Positions 1 to 10,503 are shown, numbered from the stretch's first letter. The stretch: 63,248 bases of DNA from Actinomyces sp. (GCF_029851875.1 NZ_JARKVC010000029.1:1-63248); one strand, 5' to 3'. The notes: generated by a model from the sequence alone, not told the origin. Made by a program: numbers and translations.

Positions 1-73
1 GACGGACCCCTGGATTTGCGCAATTCCAGGGGTCCGTCGCCCATCACGTGATCGGTCAGCACATAGGTGGTCC
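1..73. repeat. Family B nested-hairpin repeat, right-hand part
   Basis: A perfect 14-bp stem (1-14 with 25-38, GACGGACCCCTGGA) encloses a 10-nt loop. It is followed by an outer-arm sequence GTCAGCACATAGGTGGTC at 54-71. The same order, with a related inner hairpin core (TGGATT.GCGCA) and the same GTCAGCACATAG arm, occurs at 18135-18250. The left outer arm of this copy would lie outside the window. It directly follows the stop of efeB on the minus strand, so it could also act as that operon's terminator. Confidence 0.6.
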
Positions 74-77
74 GCCG

Positions 78-1487
78 TCAGGCGAACAGCGCCTGCGCCC
101 AGGTCGTGTCCGACTTCGACACGCCACGCGGCACCGCGAACAACGCCGAGCTACGGTGCTGCAGGTACTCCTGCAGCGCGTCGTTCCTCGTCATCTTGTC
201 CAGGATCGGATAGAAGTTCGTGCGTGGGTCACGCACGAAGGCGATGAAGAACAGCCCCGTCTGCAGCCGACCCAGCGAGTCGTTGCCCTCGGTGTAGTTG
301 TAGCCGCGACGCAGCATCCGCCGCCCCGAGTTTCGCTCAGGTGCGACGACGGCGATGTGCGAGTCCGTCGGCACCAGAGGCTCCCCCTCGGCGTCCGTGG
401 CCTCGTAGTCCACCGTGGTGAACTCCTCCTTCGACGAGGTCGGGTCGGTGACGCTGAGCGGCGCGCCGTAGCGCTTGTCCCGCCCGAAGACCTGCTCCTG
501 CTCGACAAGCCGGATGCGGTCCCAGACCTCGGAGTACATGTGGATCTTACGGGCCACGAAGTAGGTGCCGCCCTCCATCCAGGGGGCTGCGTCGTCGTCG
601 CCCGGCTGGACCCACAGGTGCTCGGCGAGCTCGTCAGCGCAGTCCTGCGCCTTGACGTTGTTCGTCCCGTCCTTGAAGCCAAAGAGGTTGCGAGGCGTCT
701 CCTGGTCCGTGGAGGTCGAGGAGGTGCGCCCGTAGCCGATCTGGCTCCAGCGCATGACGGCGGTCCCGAAGGCGATGCGCGTGAGGTTACGGATCGCGTG
801 GACCGAGACCTGGGCGTCGTCGGAGCAGACCTGGATGAGCAGGTCACCGTCCGAGTCGGCCTCACGCAGCTGGTCGCCCCGGAAGCTGGGCATGCCCTCA
901 TCCAGGATCGTCGGCATCTTGGCCTTCAGACCAAAGCGGTCACTGCCCTCAGCGTCCACGAACAGGGACTTGCCCACACCAAAGGTGATGGTCAGTCCCG
1001 AGACCGGGTAGCCCCAGGCCTCGCCCGTGTCCTTGGGCGGCAGCTGCTCGTTCGCGTCCGGCTCACCACCCACCAGCTCGCCGGCACACATCTGCTCGGC
1101 AGCCACCGTCCAGGCGCTGATAAGCTTCTTGAGCTCCCCGACGTCATCCGTTGTGACGTCAAAGGCCGCCACGTAGAGCGTGTCCTGGGCAGGGGTGAGG
1201 ATGCCTGCCTGGTGCTCGCCACGGAAGTCGTAGGCCAGCGCCGTGTGCTCCACCGGCTCGGCAGCGGTGGCCCGCCCCGCCCCGAAGCCAGCCAGTCCCG
1301 CCACTGCCGCACCGAAGCCCGCGGCGGTGAAGGCAGCCCGTCGACTGACCCGCGGCCGCTCCCGGCCCGGGTCGGCCGGCGCTGTCACCTCCGTGGCAGC
1401 AGCCACCTGCGACGGCCCCGCGGACCCGCTCTGTTCCTCTGTGCTCACGGGCTCCGAGTCGTGCTCAGAGGCGCTCGAGGGCGTCAT
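78..1487 (-). CDS. efeB: Dyp-type peroxidase / deferrochelatase EfeB
   Basis: EfeB is the periplasmic or cell-surface heme peroxidase of the EfeUOB ferrous-iron system. It oxidises Fe(II) or releases iron from heme. The 469-residue protein has a twin-arginine signal (SRRAAF at about 48-53 followed by a hydrophobic stretch). It also carries the Dyp signature GFKDGTNN (about 270-277), a candidate proximal heme histidine in DSHI (about 377) and the RRGYNY motif (about 393-398). The ATG at 1487 is preferred because GAGGAGACAGACG precedes it, 13 nt after the efeO stop. It is the last gene of the efeU-efeO-efeB operon, and family B hairpin DNA lies just beyond the stop. Tat export fits a protein that folds around heme before secretion. 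Confidence 0.95.
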   Translation of the reverse strand: MTPSSASEHDSEPVSTEEQSGSAGPSQVAAATEVTAPADPGRERPRVSRRAAFTAAGFGAAVAGLAGFGAGRATAAEPVEHTALAYDFRGEHQAGILTPAQDTLYVAAFDVTTDDVGELKKLISAWTVAAEQMCAGELVGGEPDANEQLPPKDTGEAWGYPVSGLTITFGVGKSLFVDAEGSDRFGLKAKMPTILDEGMPSFRGDQLREADSDGDLLIQVCSDDAQVSVHAIRNLTRIAFGTAVMRWSQIGYGRTSSTSTDQETPRNLFGFKDGTNNVKAQDCADELAEHLWVQPGDDDAAPWMEGGTYFVARKIHMYSEVWDRIRLVEQEQVFGRDKRYGAPLSVTDPTSSKEEFTTVDYEATDAEGEPLVPTDSHIAVVAPERNSGRRMLRRGYNYTEGNDSLGRLQTGLFFIAFVRDPRTNFYPILDKMTRNDALQEYLQHRSSALFAVPRGVSKSDTTWAQALFA

Positions 1488-1500
1488 CGTCTGTCTCCTC

Positions 1501-2856
1501 TCAGTGCAGTACCGTGCCGGCAACCTGGGACAGGGACTCGCTCAGGGCGTTGACGGCGTCGGAGAACTCCCGCTGGACGGCGGTGTAGCTGGCGTCCGAG
1601 GGAGCCTCGCCGGCGTTGACCTGCACCGCGGCGATGGTGGAGTAGTCCACGTACCTCGTGGCGCCGTCGGCGGTGGTTCCGTCCTCCTGGGCGGAGATGA
1701 GGTCGTTGACCTTCTTCAGGCCCTCCTCGATCTTGGCGGCCAGGTCGGCGTTGTTCTTCTCGACGATGGCCTGGACGTTGCCGTAGGCGACCTCGGCGCC
1801 CTCGACATTGGCCTTGAAGTCGTAGAGATCGGTGTGGGAGAAGGTCTCCTCCTCGCCCACGATCTTGGACAGGGCGACCTCCTCCAGCAGGGCGGCAGCG
1901 CCGGTGGCCACGTCCGTGAGGGTCAGCTCGAAGGTGCCGTTGGGGCCCTCGACGTTGCCGTAGACCAGGTCGTAGAGCTTCTGGGTGTCCTCGACCAGCT
2001 TGTCCGCCACGGCCTGGCGAGCGGCGTCGTCGGCGAAGGCGAAGGGCGAGCCCTCCCCGCCGTCCCACAGGTCGGCCTCGATGCGGTGCCAGCCGGTCCA
2101 GCCCTCGATGACTGAGGGGTCAGTGGTCTTCACGCCGGCGTCAGCAGCCAGGTCCTGAATGCGCAGGTCGAGCGCCTCGTCCAGGTCGCCGGCAGCCTCG
2201 ACGCCGAAGGACTCGGCGGTGGGCTCGATGCGCTCGTAGTGCTGGCGGGCCAGCGGGTAGAGCTCCTTGGCCTTCTCGGTGTCCCTGCCGGTGTAGGCGG
2301 TGGTGAAGGTCTTGGTGGCCTCCAGCAACTGGCCGACCTGGTCACGCACGTAGGCGGTGTAGTTGGTGACAGCCTGGGCCTCGAGCTCAGCGACGTCGTC
2401 GGAGACCTTGACCTCCTCGCCCTTGGTGACGGTGATCTCGGTGACGCCCTTGAGCTCGCCCACCATGTTCGGCTTGCAGGCCGCGTAGTACGTGCCCTCG
2501 GACAGGGCGGTGGTCAGCGAGGCGGTGGTGCCGGGGCCGATGTTCTCCTGCTCGGAGACGATCTGCAGCTTGTTCTCCGTCAGGACCTCGAACTCGTTGG
2601 CCACCGTGCCGTTGTTGGTCATGGTGAAGGTGACCACGCCGGAGGGGAAGGAGGTGGTGGACAGCTCCAGGCCGCCGTCAGTGATCGTGACAGTGACCTC
2701 GGTGGCCCCCTCGGAGGAGCCAGCGGACCCGTCGGAGGAGGCAGGCTTGTTGTCCACGCAACCGGCCAGGCCGAGGCCGGCCAGGGCCAGCAGCGGCAGA
2801 ATGAGGACGGTACGGCGAGTGGTGCCACGCAGTGCGGGGCGGACGGGAGTGGTCAC
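1501..2856 (-). CDS. efeO: Iron uptake lipoprotein EfeO (cupredoxin plus M75 imelysin)
   Basis: EfeO is the extracytoplasmic iron-binding partner of EfeU. The 451-residue product has a signal peptide with a lipobox LAGC (Cys33), so it should be lipid-anchored. An N-terminal cupredoxin domain ends in CKPNM (about 127-131). A C-terminal imelysin (M75) domain shows HYERIE (about 206) and GWHRIE (about 256-261), the HxxE-type metal-binding motifs of the family. The start is GTG with AGGAG upstream. It lies between efeU (72-bp gap) and efeB (13 nt) and is clearly co-transcribed with them. Confidence 0.95.
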   Translation of the reverse strand: MTTPVRPALRGTTRRTVLILPLLALAGLGLAGCVDNKPASSDGSAGSSEGATEVTVTITDGGLELSTTSFPSGVVTFTMTNNGTVANEFEVLTENKLQIVSEQENIGPGTTASLTTALSEGTYYAACKPNMVGELKGVTEITVTKGEEVKVSDDVAELEAQAVTNYTAYVRDQVGQLLEATKTFTTAYTGRDTEKAKELYPLARQHYERIEPTAESFGVEAAGDLDEALDLRIQDLAADAGVKTTDPSVIEGWTGWHRIEADLWDGGEGSPFAFADDAARQAVADKLVEDTQKLYDLVYGNVEGPNGTFELTLTDVATGAAALLEEVALSKIVGEEETFSHTDLYDFKANVEGAEVAYGNVQAIVEKNNADLAAKIEEGLKKVNDLISAQEDGTTADGATRYVDYSTIAAVQVNAGEAPSDASYTAVQREFSDAVNALSESLSQVAGTVLH

Positions 2857-2928
2857 GTGATTCTCCTGTGAGACTGGTTGGGAGCTGGGTGGTCAGTAGT
2901 CAAGAGGGTTGAGAAGGCCAGGCCGCGC

Positions 2929-3846
2929 TCAGGCGGAGGCGACGGCGGAGCGAGAAGCGGCTGCGTCGTCGTCCCGGGTGGCGGGCACGCTCGGAGCCGG
3001 GGAGACCGCGCGCCCGGCAGAGCCGCGGACCTGGCGGGTGAAGAGGATGAGGGTGGGCACGATGTAGAGCCACCACCCGACGACCTGAGCCACCGTGGGC
3101 TGGACCTCCACCTGGAACATCGCCTTGAGCACGATGTAGAGCCAGTGGAGCGGCGAGGCCTGCCCCGGCAGATAGGCGGAGATGTCCCAGGCGTGGTTCA
3201 TGATGCCGGGCAGGAGACCGGCCTCCTGGAAGTCGGCGACGGCATAGGAGACCACACCCGCGGCCACGAAGATCAGGAAGTAACCCGTGACGGCGAAGAA
3301 CAGGCGCATGTTGATGCTGGCCGCGCCCCTGTAGGCCAGCCAGCCAAGGACAACGGCGATGAGCAGGCCCACCACCACGCCGGCGCTGGTTGCCACGACG
3401 TGGTTCTCTACCGAGGACTTGACGGTGGCCCAGATGAACAGGGCTGTCTCCAGGCCCTCGCGGCCGACCGAGATGATGGCGATCCACACCACGCCCCAGC
3501 CGGAGGAGGAGTCTGACAGCGCGTGCTCCAGGTCGCCCTCGATGCCCTTCTTGAGCATGCGGGCGTTGCGGCCCATCCAGAAGATCATCCAGGTCACCAT
3601 GGCCACCGCCACGAGCGACAGGCTGCCGCCGATGAGCTCCTGGGCCTGGAAGGTCAGGGTCTTGGGGCCCCAGGTCAGTACCGCGCCCAGCGCCAGCGGC
3701 AGGAAGGCTGCCACCATGACGCCGAGCCACATCTTGGGCAGGACGTCGCGGCGGCCGCTGCGAACCAGGTAGGCAGTGATGATGCCGACGATGAGCGCAG
3801 CCTCAAAGCCCTCGCGCAGCGCGATGAGCAGGTTGGCGATGAACAA
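2929..3846 (-). CDS. efeU: Ferrous/ferric iron permease EfeU (FTR1 family)
   Basis: This is the membrane iron permease of the EfeUOB system. The 305-residue polytopic protein has the two REGxE iron-translocation motifs of the Ftr1/EfeU family: REGFE at 11-15 and REGLE at about 129-133. About seven hydrophobic segments are visible. The apparent initiation codon is TTG (TTG TTC ATC), supported by TAAGGA upstream with suitable spacing. It is the first gene of the operon, and two DtxR/IdeR-like boxes lie about 50-85 bp upstream, so iron repression is expected. The C-terminal tail is Ala/Ser/Arg-rich. Confidence 0.94.
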   Translation of the reverse strand: MFIANLLIALREGFEAALIVGIITAYLVRSGRRDVLPKMWLGVMVAAFLPLALGAVLTWGPKTLTFQAQELIGGSLSLVAVAMVTWMIFWMGRNARMLKKGIEGDLEHALSDSSSGWGVVWIAIISVGREGLETALFIWATVKSSVENHVVATSAGVVVGLLIAVVLGWLAYRGAASINMRLFFAVTGYFLIFVAAGVVSYAVADFQEAGLLPGIMNHAWDISAYLPGQASPLHWLYIVLKAMFQVEVQPTVAQVVGWWLYIVPTLILFTRQVRGSAGRAVSPAPSVPATRDDDAAASRSAVASA

Positions 3847-3893
3847 GGCGAGTCCTTAGGCAGTGGCAACGAGACACTCAGTCCCGCTATTAC

Positions 3894-3932
3894 TTGCAGA
3901 AGGCTAACCTTACTTAGGTGAGGCTGACAACC
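3894..3932 (-). promoter_or_regulatory. Tandem DtxR/IdeR-like iron boxes upstream of efeU
   Basis: Two abutting 19-bp windows match the DtxR/IdeR consensus TWAGGTWAGSCTWACCTWA. The window at 3894-3912 (TTGCAGAAGGCTAACCTTA) matches at 15 of 19 positions. The window at 3914-3932 (TTAGGTGAGGCTGACAACC) matches at 13 of 19. They sit 48-86 bp upstream of the efeU start, where a repressor could block the promoter. Sequence match and context are seen; binding is inferred. Confidence 0.72.
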
Positions 3933-4260
3933 CTGATGGGACTTTAGGGGCTTGATGTCGTCTCCCTGCAGAGCTAGGCGTCGTGGCGCCATACGTTGTC
4001 AGCAGGGCGGCCCGGAGCCTGACCGTCAAGGCCGGTCCTTCGCCACCCCTCCACCGCGGTTGCCACCCCTTCGCGCCCCGCCGCCCCGGCCCGTCCTTCG
4101 TTACCCCTCCGCGTCCTTCACACCCCCACCGCATGCGCTACGGGATAGCAACGAACGCCAATGGGTGGCGACAGCCAGGATGAGGTAGCGAGCGCGGGTG
4201 CCAGGTAGCGGTCAGCCCACTAGGGCAGCAGCCAGAACGGGCTCACGACCACCGCTCCGC
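3933..4260. other. Intergenic region, no gene seen
   Basis: This spacer lies between the efe promoter and the purA terminator. It is C-rich with loosely repeated CCACCCCT/TTACCCCT words. The only notable element is CGCTACGGGATAGCAACG at 4136-4153, which recurs at 56798-56815 with one mismatch. I see no supported coding region. Confidence 0.5.
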
Positions 4261-4305
4261 ACGACGGCGGCCGGGCACCTGTGAAAGGTGAGCGGCCGCC
4301 GTCGT
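4261..4305 (-). terminator. Strong hairpin after purA
   Basis: ACGACGGCGGCCG at 4261-4273 is perfectly complementary to CGGCCGCCGTCGT at 4293-4305 (13 bp, 19-nt loop). It lies 57 nt beyond the purA stop. There is no U-tract, as is common in high-GC actinobacteria. Confidence 0.75.
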
Positions 4306-4361
4306 CATCACGGGCCGGGCAAACCAGGCTGGCACCACCAGCCTGTCGCCCAGCAGCGGGT

Positions 4362-6008
<1,647 letters not shown>

Positions 6009-6046
6009 TCACAGCCACAGGCGACTCCAAGCGCAGCCAGCTGCTC

Positions 6047-6718
6047 TCAGCGCGCTGCGTCGCGCAAGGCATCGATCACCTTGCGCTGAACCAGAGCCAC
6101 GAGGTATCCCAGGAAGGCGACCCCCAGGAGCACCATGAACCAGCCCAGGGCCAGGCGAGAGACCGGTAGCAGGGCGAGCAGCGCCGTCGGCACGGCGATC
6201 AGCACGAGGCACGCCACCGTACGGCCCAGGTGCCCCACGGCCAGACGCGCCGCATTCGCCAGGTGCGCACCAACCGTGTTCTCGAAGAAGGCCACCAGCG
6301 GCACGAGCCAGACCAGCACGCCTACGACGATGAGTCCTCCTGCCGTCACCAGGCCACGCATGGCGGCCAGCAGCGTCGGGCTCAGTCCCGCTCCGCCGTC
6401 GGCCGACGCACCCGCGATCTCAGCCTGAGCAAGCCACAGGTTCATCGCCCCCGCCAGCGCCCCCAGCACCAGGACAGGCAGCCACCACACCAGCGACTGC
6501 ACCAGGTTGCCGCGGAAAGAGCGCCACCAGGTGCGCACCGTGTAGGACTCCTCCTCGCGCACCATCTCCATCGTCACACGCGCGCACGCCGTCAACGCAG
6601 CACCGGCCGTGAGCACCGGCAGGCAGGCCAGGATGGTCAGGACGTTGACGACGACGAGGTCGGCCGCCGAGGACCACGCGCGGTAGAAGGGAGAGTCGAG
6701 ACGGATGAGTCGGGCCAT
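6047..6718 (-). CDS. YesL/DUF624 family membrane protein
   Basis: The 223-residue protein has about five membrane segments and the layout of the DUF624 (YesL) family: a short N-terminal helix (MARLIRLDSPFYRAWS), a first segment VVNVLTILACLPVLTAG, and a cytosolic YTVRTWWRSF-like region. The biochemical role of the family is not established. Such genes usually accompany CUT1 carbohydrate ABC transporters, and here it lies downstream of two permeases and a sugar-binding lipoprotein. The ATG at 6718 fits the family N-terminus. The 391-bp gap to the permease holds a family A palindrome and a partial copy. It also holds a 10-G homopolymer (6794-6803) and two diverged copies of a TCGCGCCCACGCC..CTTCGCCCACGC sequence, near 6754 and 6808. 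Confidence 0.8.
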   Translation of the reverse strand: MARLIRLDSPFYRAWSSAADLVVVNVLTILACLPVLTAGAALTACARVTMEMVREEESYTVRTWWRSFRGNLVQSLVWWLPVLVLGALAGAMNLWLAQAEIAGASADGGAGLSPTLLAAMRGLVTAGGLIVVGVLVWLVPLVAFFENTVGAHLANAARLAVGHLGRTVACLVLIAVPTALLALLPVSRLALGWFMVLLGVAFLGYLVALVQRKVIDALRDAAR

Positions 6719-6898
6719 ACGAGCTCCTGGAAGTGCGAAGGTAGCAAGGCAAGTATCGCGCCCACGCCGCCTTCGCCCACGCGCCGCAGGGGCGGGGGGG
6801 GGGAAGACGATCACGCCCACACCGGCTTCGCCCACGCATCGGCTGGGAGGCGAGGAGCCCCCTCAGCCGTCATCGCGCCCGTGGCGACACTGCCCGCG

Positions 6899-6950
6899 CG
6901 TCGATTCAGGCCCGGGGCAGTCGCTTTCGGTGCCGACTGCGGCTTGAGGC
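6899..6950. repeat. Degenerate family A palindrome
   Basis: A left-type arm (6899-6928, CGTCGATTCAGGCCC..) is followed, with no loop, by a right-type arm fragment (GGTGCCGACTGCGGCTTGAGGCC). It lies just before the intact copy at 6961 and looks like a decayed or internally deleted element. Confidence 0.6.
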
Positions 6951-6960
6951 CTCCAGCAGC

Positions 6961-7035
6961 CATCGCTTCAGGCCCTGAACAGTCGGTTCCGTTGCAGGGA
7001 GCATGGGAACCGACTGTTCAGGGCCTCAAACGACG
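6961..7035. repeat. Family A 75-bp palindrome
   Basis: The left arm is 6961-6990 and the right arm is 7006-7035, with the core CCTGAACAGTCGGTTCC and its exact complement. The loop is GTTGCAGGGAGCATG (6991-7005). It lies inside the sugar-transport operon, between the second permease and DUF624 genes. Confidence 0.92.
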
Positions 7036-7109
7036 AGAGCGCGACAGGACGGGATCACGACGGGAGCGGAGCGTGACAGGCGGAGAGGAGGCGCGAGAGC
7101 AGGCGGACT

Positions 7110-8036
7110 TCAGCCCTTGACCGCGCCGGCAGCCACACCCTCCACGATGTGCCTCTGACCGAAGAGGTAGAAGATCACGATCGGGATGATCGCCAGCACC
7201 AGCATGGCCATCTGCGCACCCATGTCACGGTTGCCGTTGGAGCCCACGAGCATCTGGATGACGATCGGGATCGTCTTGTAACGCTCATCCTGACCGATGA
7301 CGAGGTTGGGCAGGAGGAAGTCGTTCCACACCCACATGGCGTTGAGTACCGCGACCGTCACCGAGGTCGGCTTGAGCAGAGGCATCACCACGCGGAAGTA
7401 GCTCTGCAGCGGCGAGCAGCCGTCCATGTAGGCAGCTTCCTCGATCTCCATGGGAATGGACTTGATGAAGCCGGCGAACAGGAAGACGCTCAGCCCTCCT
7501 CCGAAGCCCAGGTAGAGCACGATCATGCCCCAGGGCGTGGCTAGTCCCAGCGTGTCCGCGATCTTGACGGTCGGGAACATGACCAGCTGGAAGGGGGCGA
7601 TCATCGAGAAGGCGAAGAGGTAGTAGATCAGCGAGGTCCACCAGGTCTTCACACGCGTGATGTAGTAGGCGGTCATCGCCGTCAGCAGCACGATGACGAT
7701 CACAGAGCCCACTGTGATGAACAGCGACCATCCGATCGCCCGGGCGAAGCCGGAGAGCTGCAGGCCCGTGACGTAGTTGTCGAAGCCCGCAAAGGTCTCG
7801 CCGGTGGGCAGAGAGAAGGGCGAGTCGGAGATGTAGAACTTGCCCTTGAAGGAGTTGAGCAGGATGAACAGCAGCGGGACGACCCAGATAAGGGAGAGCA
7901 CCGTCAGCAGCCCGGTCAGCGCGTTCTGACCGGCGGTCTGACGACGGCGAGCGGGCCGGGCCGGTCGCGTCGCCTTGGCAGGGGCCGGGGTCGTGCCGCT
8001 GCGGTTGGCGGCGGGGACGAGGGTCTGGGCGCTCAT
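7110..8036 (-). CDS. Sugar ABC transporter permease (MalG type)
   Basis: Inner-membrane subunit of a CUT1 carbohydrate importer. The 308-residue protein has an Arg/Pro-rich N-terminus and six predicted membrane helices. Its EAA loop, EEAAYMDGCSPLQSYFRVVM, docks the ATPase. The ATG at 8036 overlaps the stop of the preceding permease gene (ATGA), so the two are translationally coupled. No ATPase gene is present in the operon. In this transporter class the ATPase is often a shared MsmK/MalK-like protein encoded elsewhere. The substrate cannot be read from the sequence. Confidence 0.93.
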   Translation of the reverse strand: MSAQTLVPAANRSGTTPAPAKATRPARPARRRQTAGQNALTGLLTVLSLIWVVPLLFILLNSFKGKFYISDSPFSLPTGETFAGFDNYVTGLQLSGFARAIGWSLFITVGSVIVIVLLTAMTAYYITRVKTWWTSLIYYLFAFSMIAPFQLVMFPTVKIADTLGLATPWGMIVLYLGFGGGLSVFLFAGFIKSIPMEIEEAAYMDGCSPLQSYFRVVMPLLKPTSVTVAVLNAMWVWNDFLLPNLVIGQDERYKTIPIVIQMLVGSNGNRDMGAQMAMLVLAIIPIVIFYLFGQRHIVEGVAAGAVKG

Positions 8037-8878
8037 GCGTCCACCTCCTTGGCACGGGTCGCGCGCAGCTGCAGCACGGCGATGACGGAGACGATGAGGA
8101 AGAAGATCACGGCCTGAGCCTGAGCAACTCCCTGCTTGCCGACCTGCTTGTACATGAGGTCGACGATGTTGAGTGCCGCCATCTGCGTCTGCTTGAGCGG
8201 CGCACCGTTGGTCAGCGCCAGGTTCTGGTCGTACATCTTGAAGGTGTTGGCCAGCGTGAGGAACAGGCAGATGGTGATCGAGGGCATGACCATCGGGATG
8301 GTGACGTTGCGCAGCGTGCGCCACTTGGAGGCGCCGTCGATCTGGGCCGCCTCGATGAGCTCGGGCGGCACGTTCTGGAGCCCGGCGATGTAGATGATCA
8401 TCATGTAGCCCATCAGCTGCCAGTTCACCAGCAGGATGAGGCCGATCATGCCCAGGCGCCAGTCGTTGACGATGGTCTGGTTCCAGTGGCGCAGGATGGC
8501 GTTGAGCATGACCTGCCAGGTGTAGCCCAGCACGATGCCGCCGATGAGGTTGGGCATGAAGAACACCGAGCGGAAGGCGTTGGTGCCACGCAGCTTGCGG
8601 GTGAGCAGGTAGGCCAGGGTGAAGGCGCCGAGGTTGACCGTCACGATCGAGATTACCGAGACCAGCGCCGTGAATCCGAGCGCGCGCACGAACCCGGTGC
8701 CGCCGGCCAGGGCCGTGCGGTAGTTGTCGAGCCCTACCCAGGTGGCGTTGGTCAGCGTCGTGAACTTGGTCAGCGACAGGTACAGGCCCATGAAGAAGGG
8801 CACGATGAAGGCGATGAGGAAGGCGATCAGCGTGGGGCCGGTGAAGATGAGGAAGTACTTCTTAAGCGACTGAGTCAT
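8033..8878 (-). CDS. Sugar ABC transporter permease (MalF/UgpA type)
   Basis: First permease of the CUT1 importer, 281 residues with six membrane helices. It starts MTQSLKKYFLIFTGPTL, and its EAA loop reads LIEAAQIDGASKWRTLRNVT followed by IPMVMP. It pairs with the MalG-type protein whose start codon overlaps its stop. The gap to the upstream binding-protein gene contains a strong hairpin. Such a hairpin typically lets the binding protein be made in excess over the membrane subunits. Confidence 0.93.
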   Translation of the reverse strand: MTQSLKKYFLIFTGPTLIAFLIAFIVPFFMGLYLSLTKFTTLTNATWVGLDNYRTALAGGTGFVRALGFTALVSVISIVTVNLGAFTLAYLLTRKLRGTNAFRSVFFMPNLIGGIVLGYTWQVMLNAILRHWNQTIVNDWRLGMIGLILLVNWQLMGYMMIIYIAGLQNVPPELIEAAQIDGASKWRTLRNVTIPMVMPSITICLFLTLANTFKMYDQNLALTNGAPLKQTQMAALNIVDLMYKQVGKQGVAQAQAVIFFLIVSVIAVLQLRATRAKEVDA

Positions 8879-8957
8879 GTGGACCTCGGATGAGTCACGG
8901 GATCTGGCTGCGGGGTCATGGACAGAGGGGAGGCGACGACGCCGCGCCCTCGTTGGG

Positions 8958-8993
8958 GCGACGGCGCCCGACCGGCTGGCCGGGCGCCGTCGT
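8958..8993 (-). terminator. Intra-operon hairpin between binding-protein and permease genes
   Basis: ACGGCGCCCG (8961-8970) pairs with CGGGCGCCGT (8981-8990), and the stem extends by further G-C pairs on both sides. It lies between the solute-binding protein stop (9036) and the permease start (8878). It is likely a partial terminator or mRNA stabiliser setting subunit ratios. Confidence 0.65.
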
Positions 8994-9035
8994 CACGCCC
9001 TGAGGTAGAGGGACCCGGAAGGGATCGAGCACAGG

Positions 9036-10388
9036 TCAGGAGCTCTTCTCCGCCTTCCACTCGGACACGAAGTACTCCTTGACCGCGGCCCAGTCCTCTG
9101 AGCCTGCAGCGTACTGGGCCAGGTGCTGACCGAGCTGGTCCTTGAAGTCCTGGCTCGGGAAGGTCTGGAAGACCCAGTTGATCGGGTAGAGGTCGGAGTT
9201 GTTCATGTAGTCGACAACCTCCTTGCCCAGCGGGTCGGCCGGAGCGAGGTCAGCGAAGGCCGAGTAGGGGGCCATGGAGACCACCGAGTTGTCCGTGAGG
9301 AGCTTGGCGCCCTCGGCGTCGGTGAACAGCCAGTTGAGGAAGTCGATGGAGGCCTTCTGGCTGGCCTCGGAGACCTGGGAGTTGACGGACAGGTAGTTCT
9401 CCGTGCCCAGCGCGATACCGGACTTGTCCTCGCCCGCGACGCCGATGTAGATCGGCATGAAGTGGATGTCCTCCGCCTTGACCGTGTTGCCCTCGACCTC
9501 GGAGATCTGGGACCAGGCCCAGTTTCCGTTCTGGACGAAGGCGGCCTTGCCGAGCGCGAACTCAGCCATGGAGTCCGAGACCGTCTTGGCCGAGGTCTCC
9601 GAGGGGGCGACCGTGGAGTTGTTGATGTAGAGGTCGAAGATGTCCTTGTAGTTGTCCGAGTAGGTCAGCTCAAGGTCGGGGGTGTCCGTGACCTTCTTGT
9701 CGCGGAACTCGTAGTAGACGGGGTAGTTGGCCAGGTGGGTCTGCCAGCGCCAGTCCTCACCGGGGACCAGGGAGGTGGAGGCGAAGACGCCCTCGATACC
9801 GAGGTCGGCCTTCTTGGCCTGCATGTCCTCAGCAACCTCCTTGAGCTTGGCGAAGCTCGTGATCTCCTTGACCGAGGTGGCCTTTGCGCCGTCGGTGGCG
9901 AAGTACTTGTCCAGGATGGCGCCGTTGTAGATCAGGCCGTAGCCCTCGGTGGCCAGCGGGGAGCCGTAGACCGTGCCGGAGTCGTCAGTCAGGGCCATCG
10001 AGGGGTCGGTCAGGTCCTTGACGAAGCCGGTGTCCGACAGGTCGAGGGCGTAGTCCTTCCAGGTGGCCAGGCCGACGGGGCCGTTGATGTTGAAGATCGT
10101 CGGGGCGTCGGACTTGGCGACCTCGGACTGCAGGGTCTGCTCGTAGGTGCCGGAGGCGGCGGTGACGACCTTGACGGTGACGCCGGTCTTGGCCTTGTAG
10201 GCCTCGGCGATGGTCTTGAAGGCGTCCTCAGCCTCGGGCTTGAAGTTGAGGAAGTAGACCGAGCCCTCAGCAGAGTCGGAGCCTGAGTCCGAGCCTCCGC
10301 TGGAGCCGTTGGAGCAGGCAGCCAGGGTCGCGGCCAGGGCGATGGCCGCAGAGCCGCTGAGCATGGAACGCCGGGAGATGAGCCGCAT
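9036..10388 (-). CDS. Extracellular sugar-binding lipoprotein of ABC transporter
   Basis: Solute-binding protein (family 1, MalE-like) of the CUT1 importer, 450 residues. The signal peptide carries the lipobox LAAC (Cys25), followed by a Gly/Ser-rich linker and the mature domain beginning VYFLNFKPEAEDAFK. The ATG at 10388 is set by GGAGGACAAGAC immediately upstream. It is the promoter-proximal gene of the operon binding protein - permease - permease - DUF624. The promoter carries two palindromes that look like operators. No LacI- or ROK-type regulator is adjacent in this window, so the regulator must be encoded elsewhere. Confidence 0.93.
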   Translation of the reverse strand: MRLISRRSMLSGSAAIALAATLAACSNGSSGGSDSGSDSAEGSVYFLNFKPEAEDAFKTIAEAYKAKTGVTVKVVTAASGTYEQTLQSEVAKSDAPTIFNINGPVGLATWKDYALDLSDTGFVKDLTDPSMALTDDSGTVYGSPLATEGYGLIYNGAILDKYFATDGAKATSVKEITSFAKLKEVAEDMQAKKADLGIEGVFASTSLVPGEDWRWQTHLANYPVYYEFRDKKVTDTPDLELTYSDNYKDIFDLYINNSTVAPSETSAKTVSDSMAEFALGKAAFVQNGNWAWSQISEVEGNTVKAEDIHFMPIYIGVAGEDKSGIALGTENYLSVNSQVSEASQKASIDFLNWLFTDAEGAKLLTDNSVVSMAPYSAFADLAPADPLGKEVVDYMNNSDLYPINWVFQTFPSQDFKDQLGQHLAQYAAGSEDWAAVKEYFVSEWKAEKSS

Positions 10389-10503
10389 GTCTTGTCCTCC
10401 TTTGGACATCGGATGAGCGGGCGGGCACCCGCTTCGAGAGCGACGACCGCTGAGGAGCCTCGGTCCGGATGGGCCGACGCTCACGCGCGGCGTTGACATC
10501 TCC

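Noticed and set aside
8033..10388. Expected ATPase gene in the sugar ABC operon
   Set aside because: No Walker A sequence is present on either strand in this region. The transporter probably uses an ATPase encoded elsewhere.
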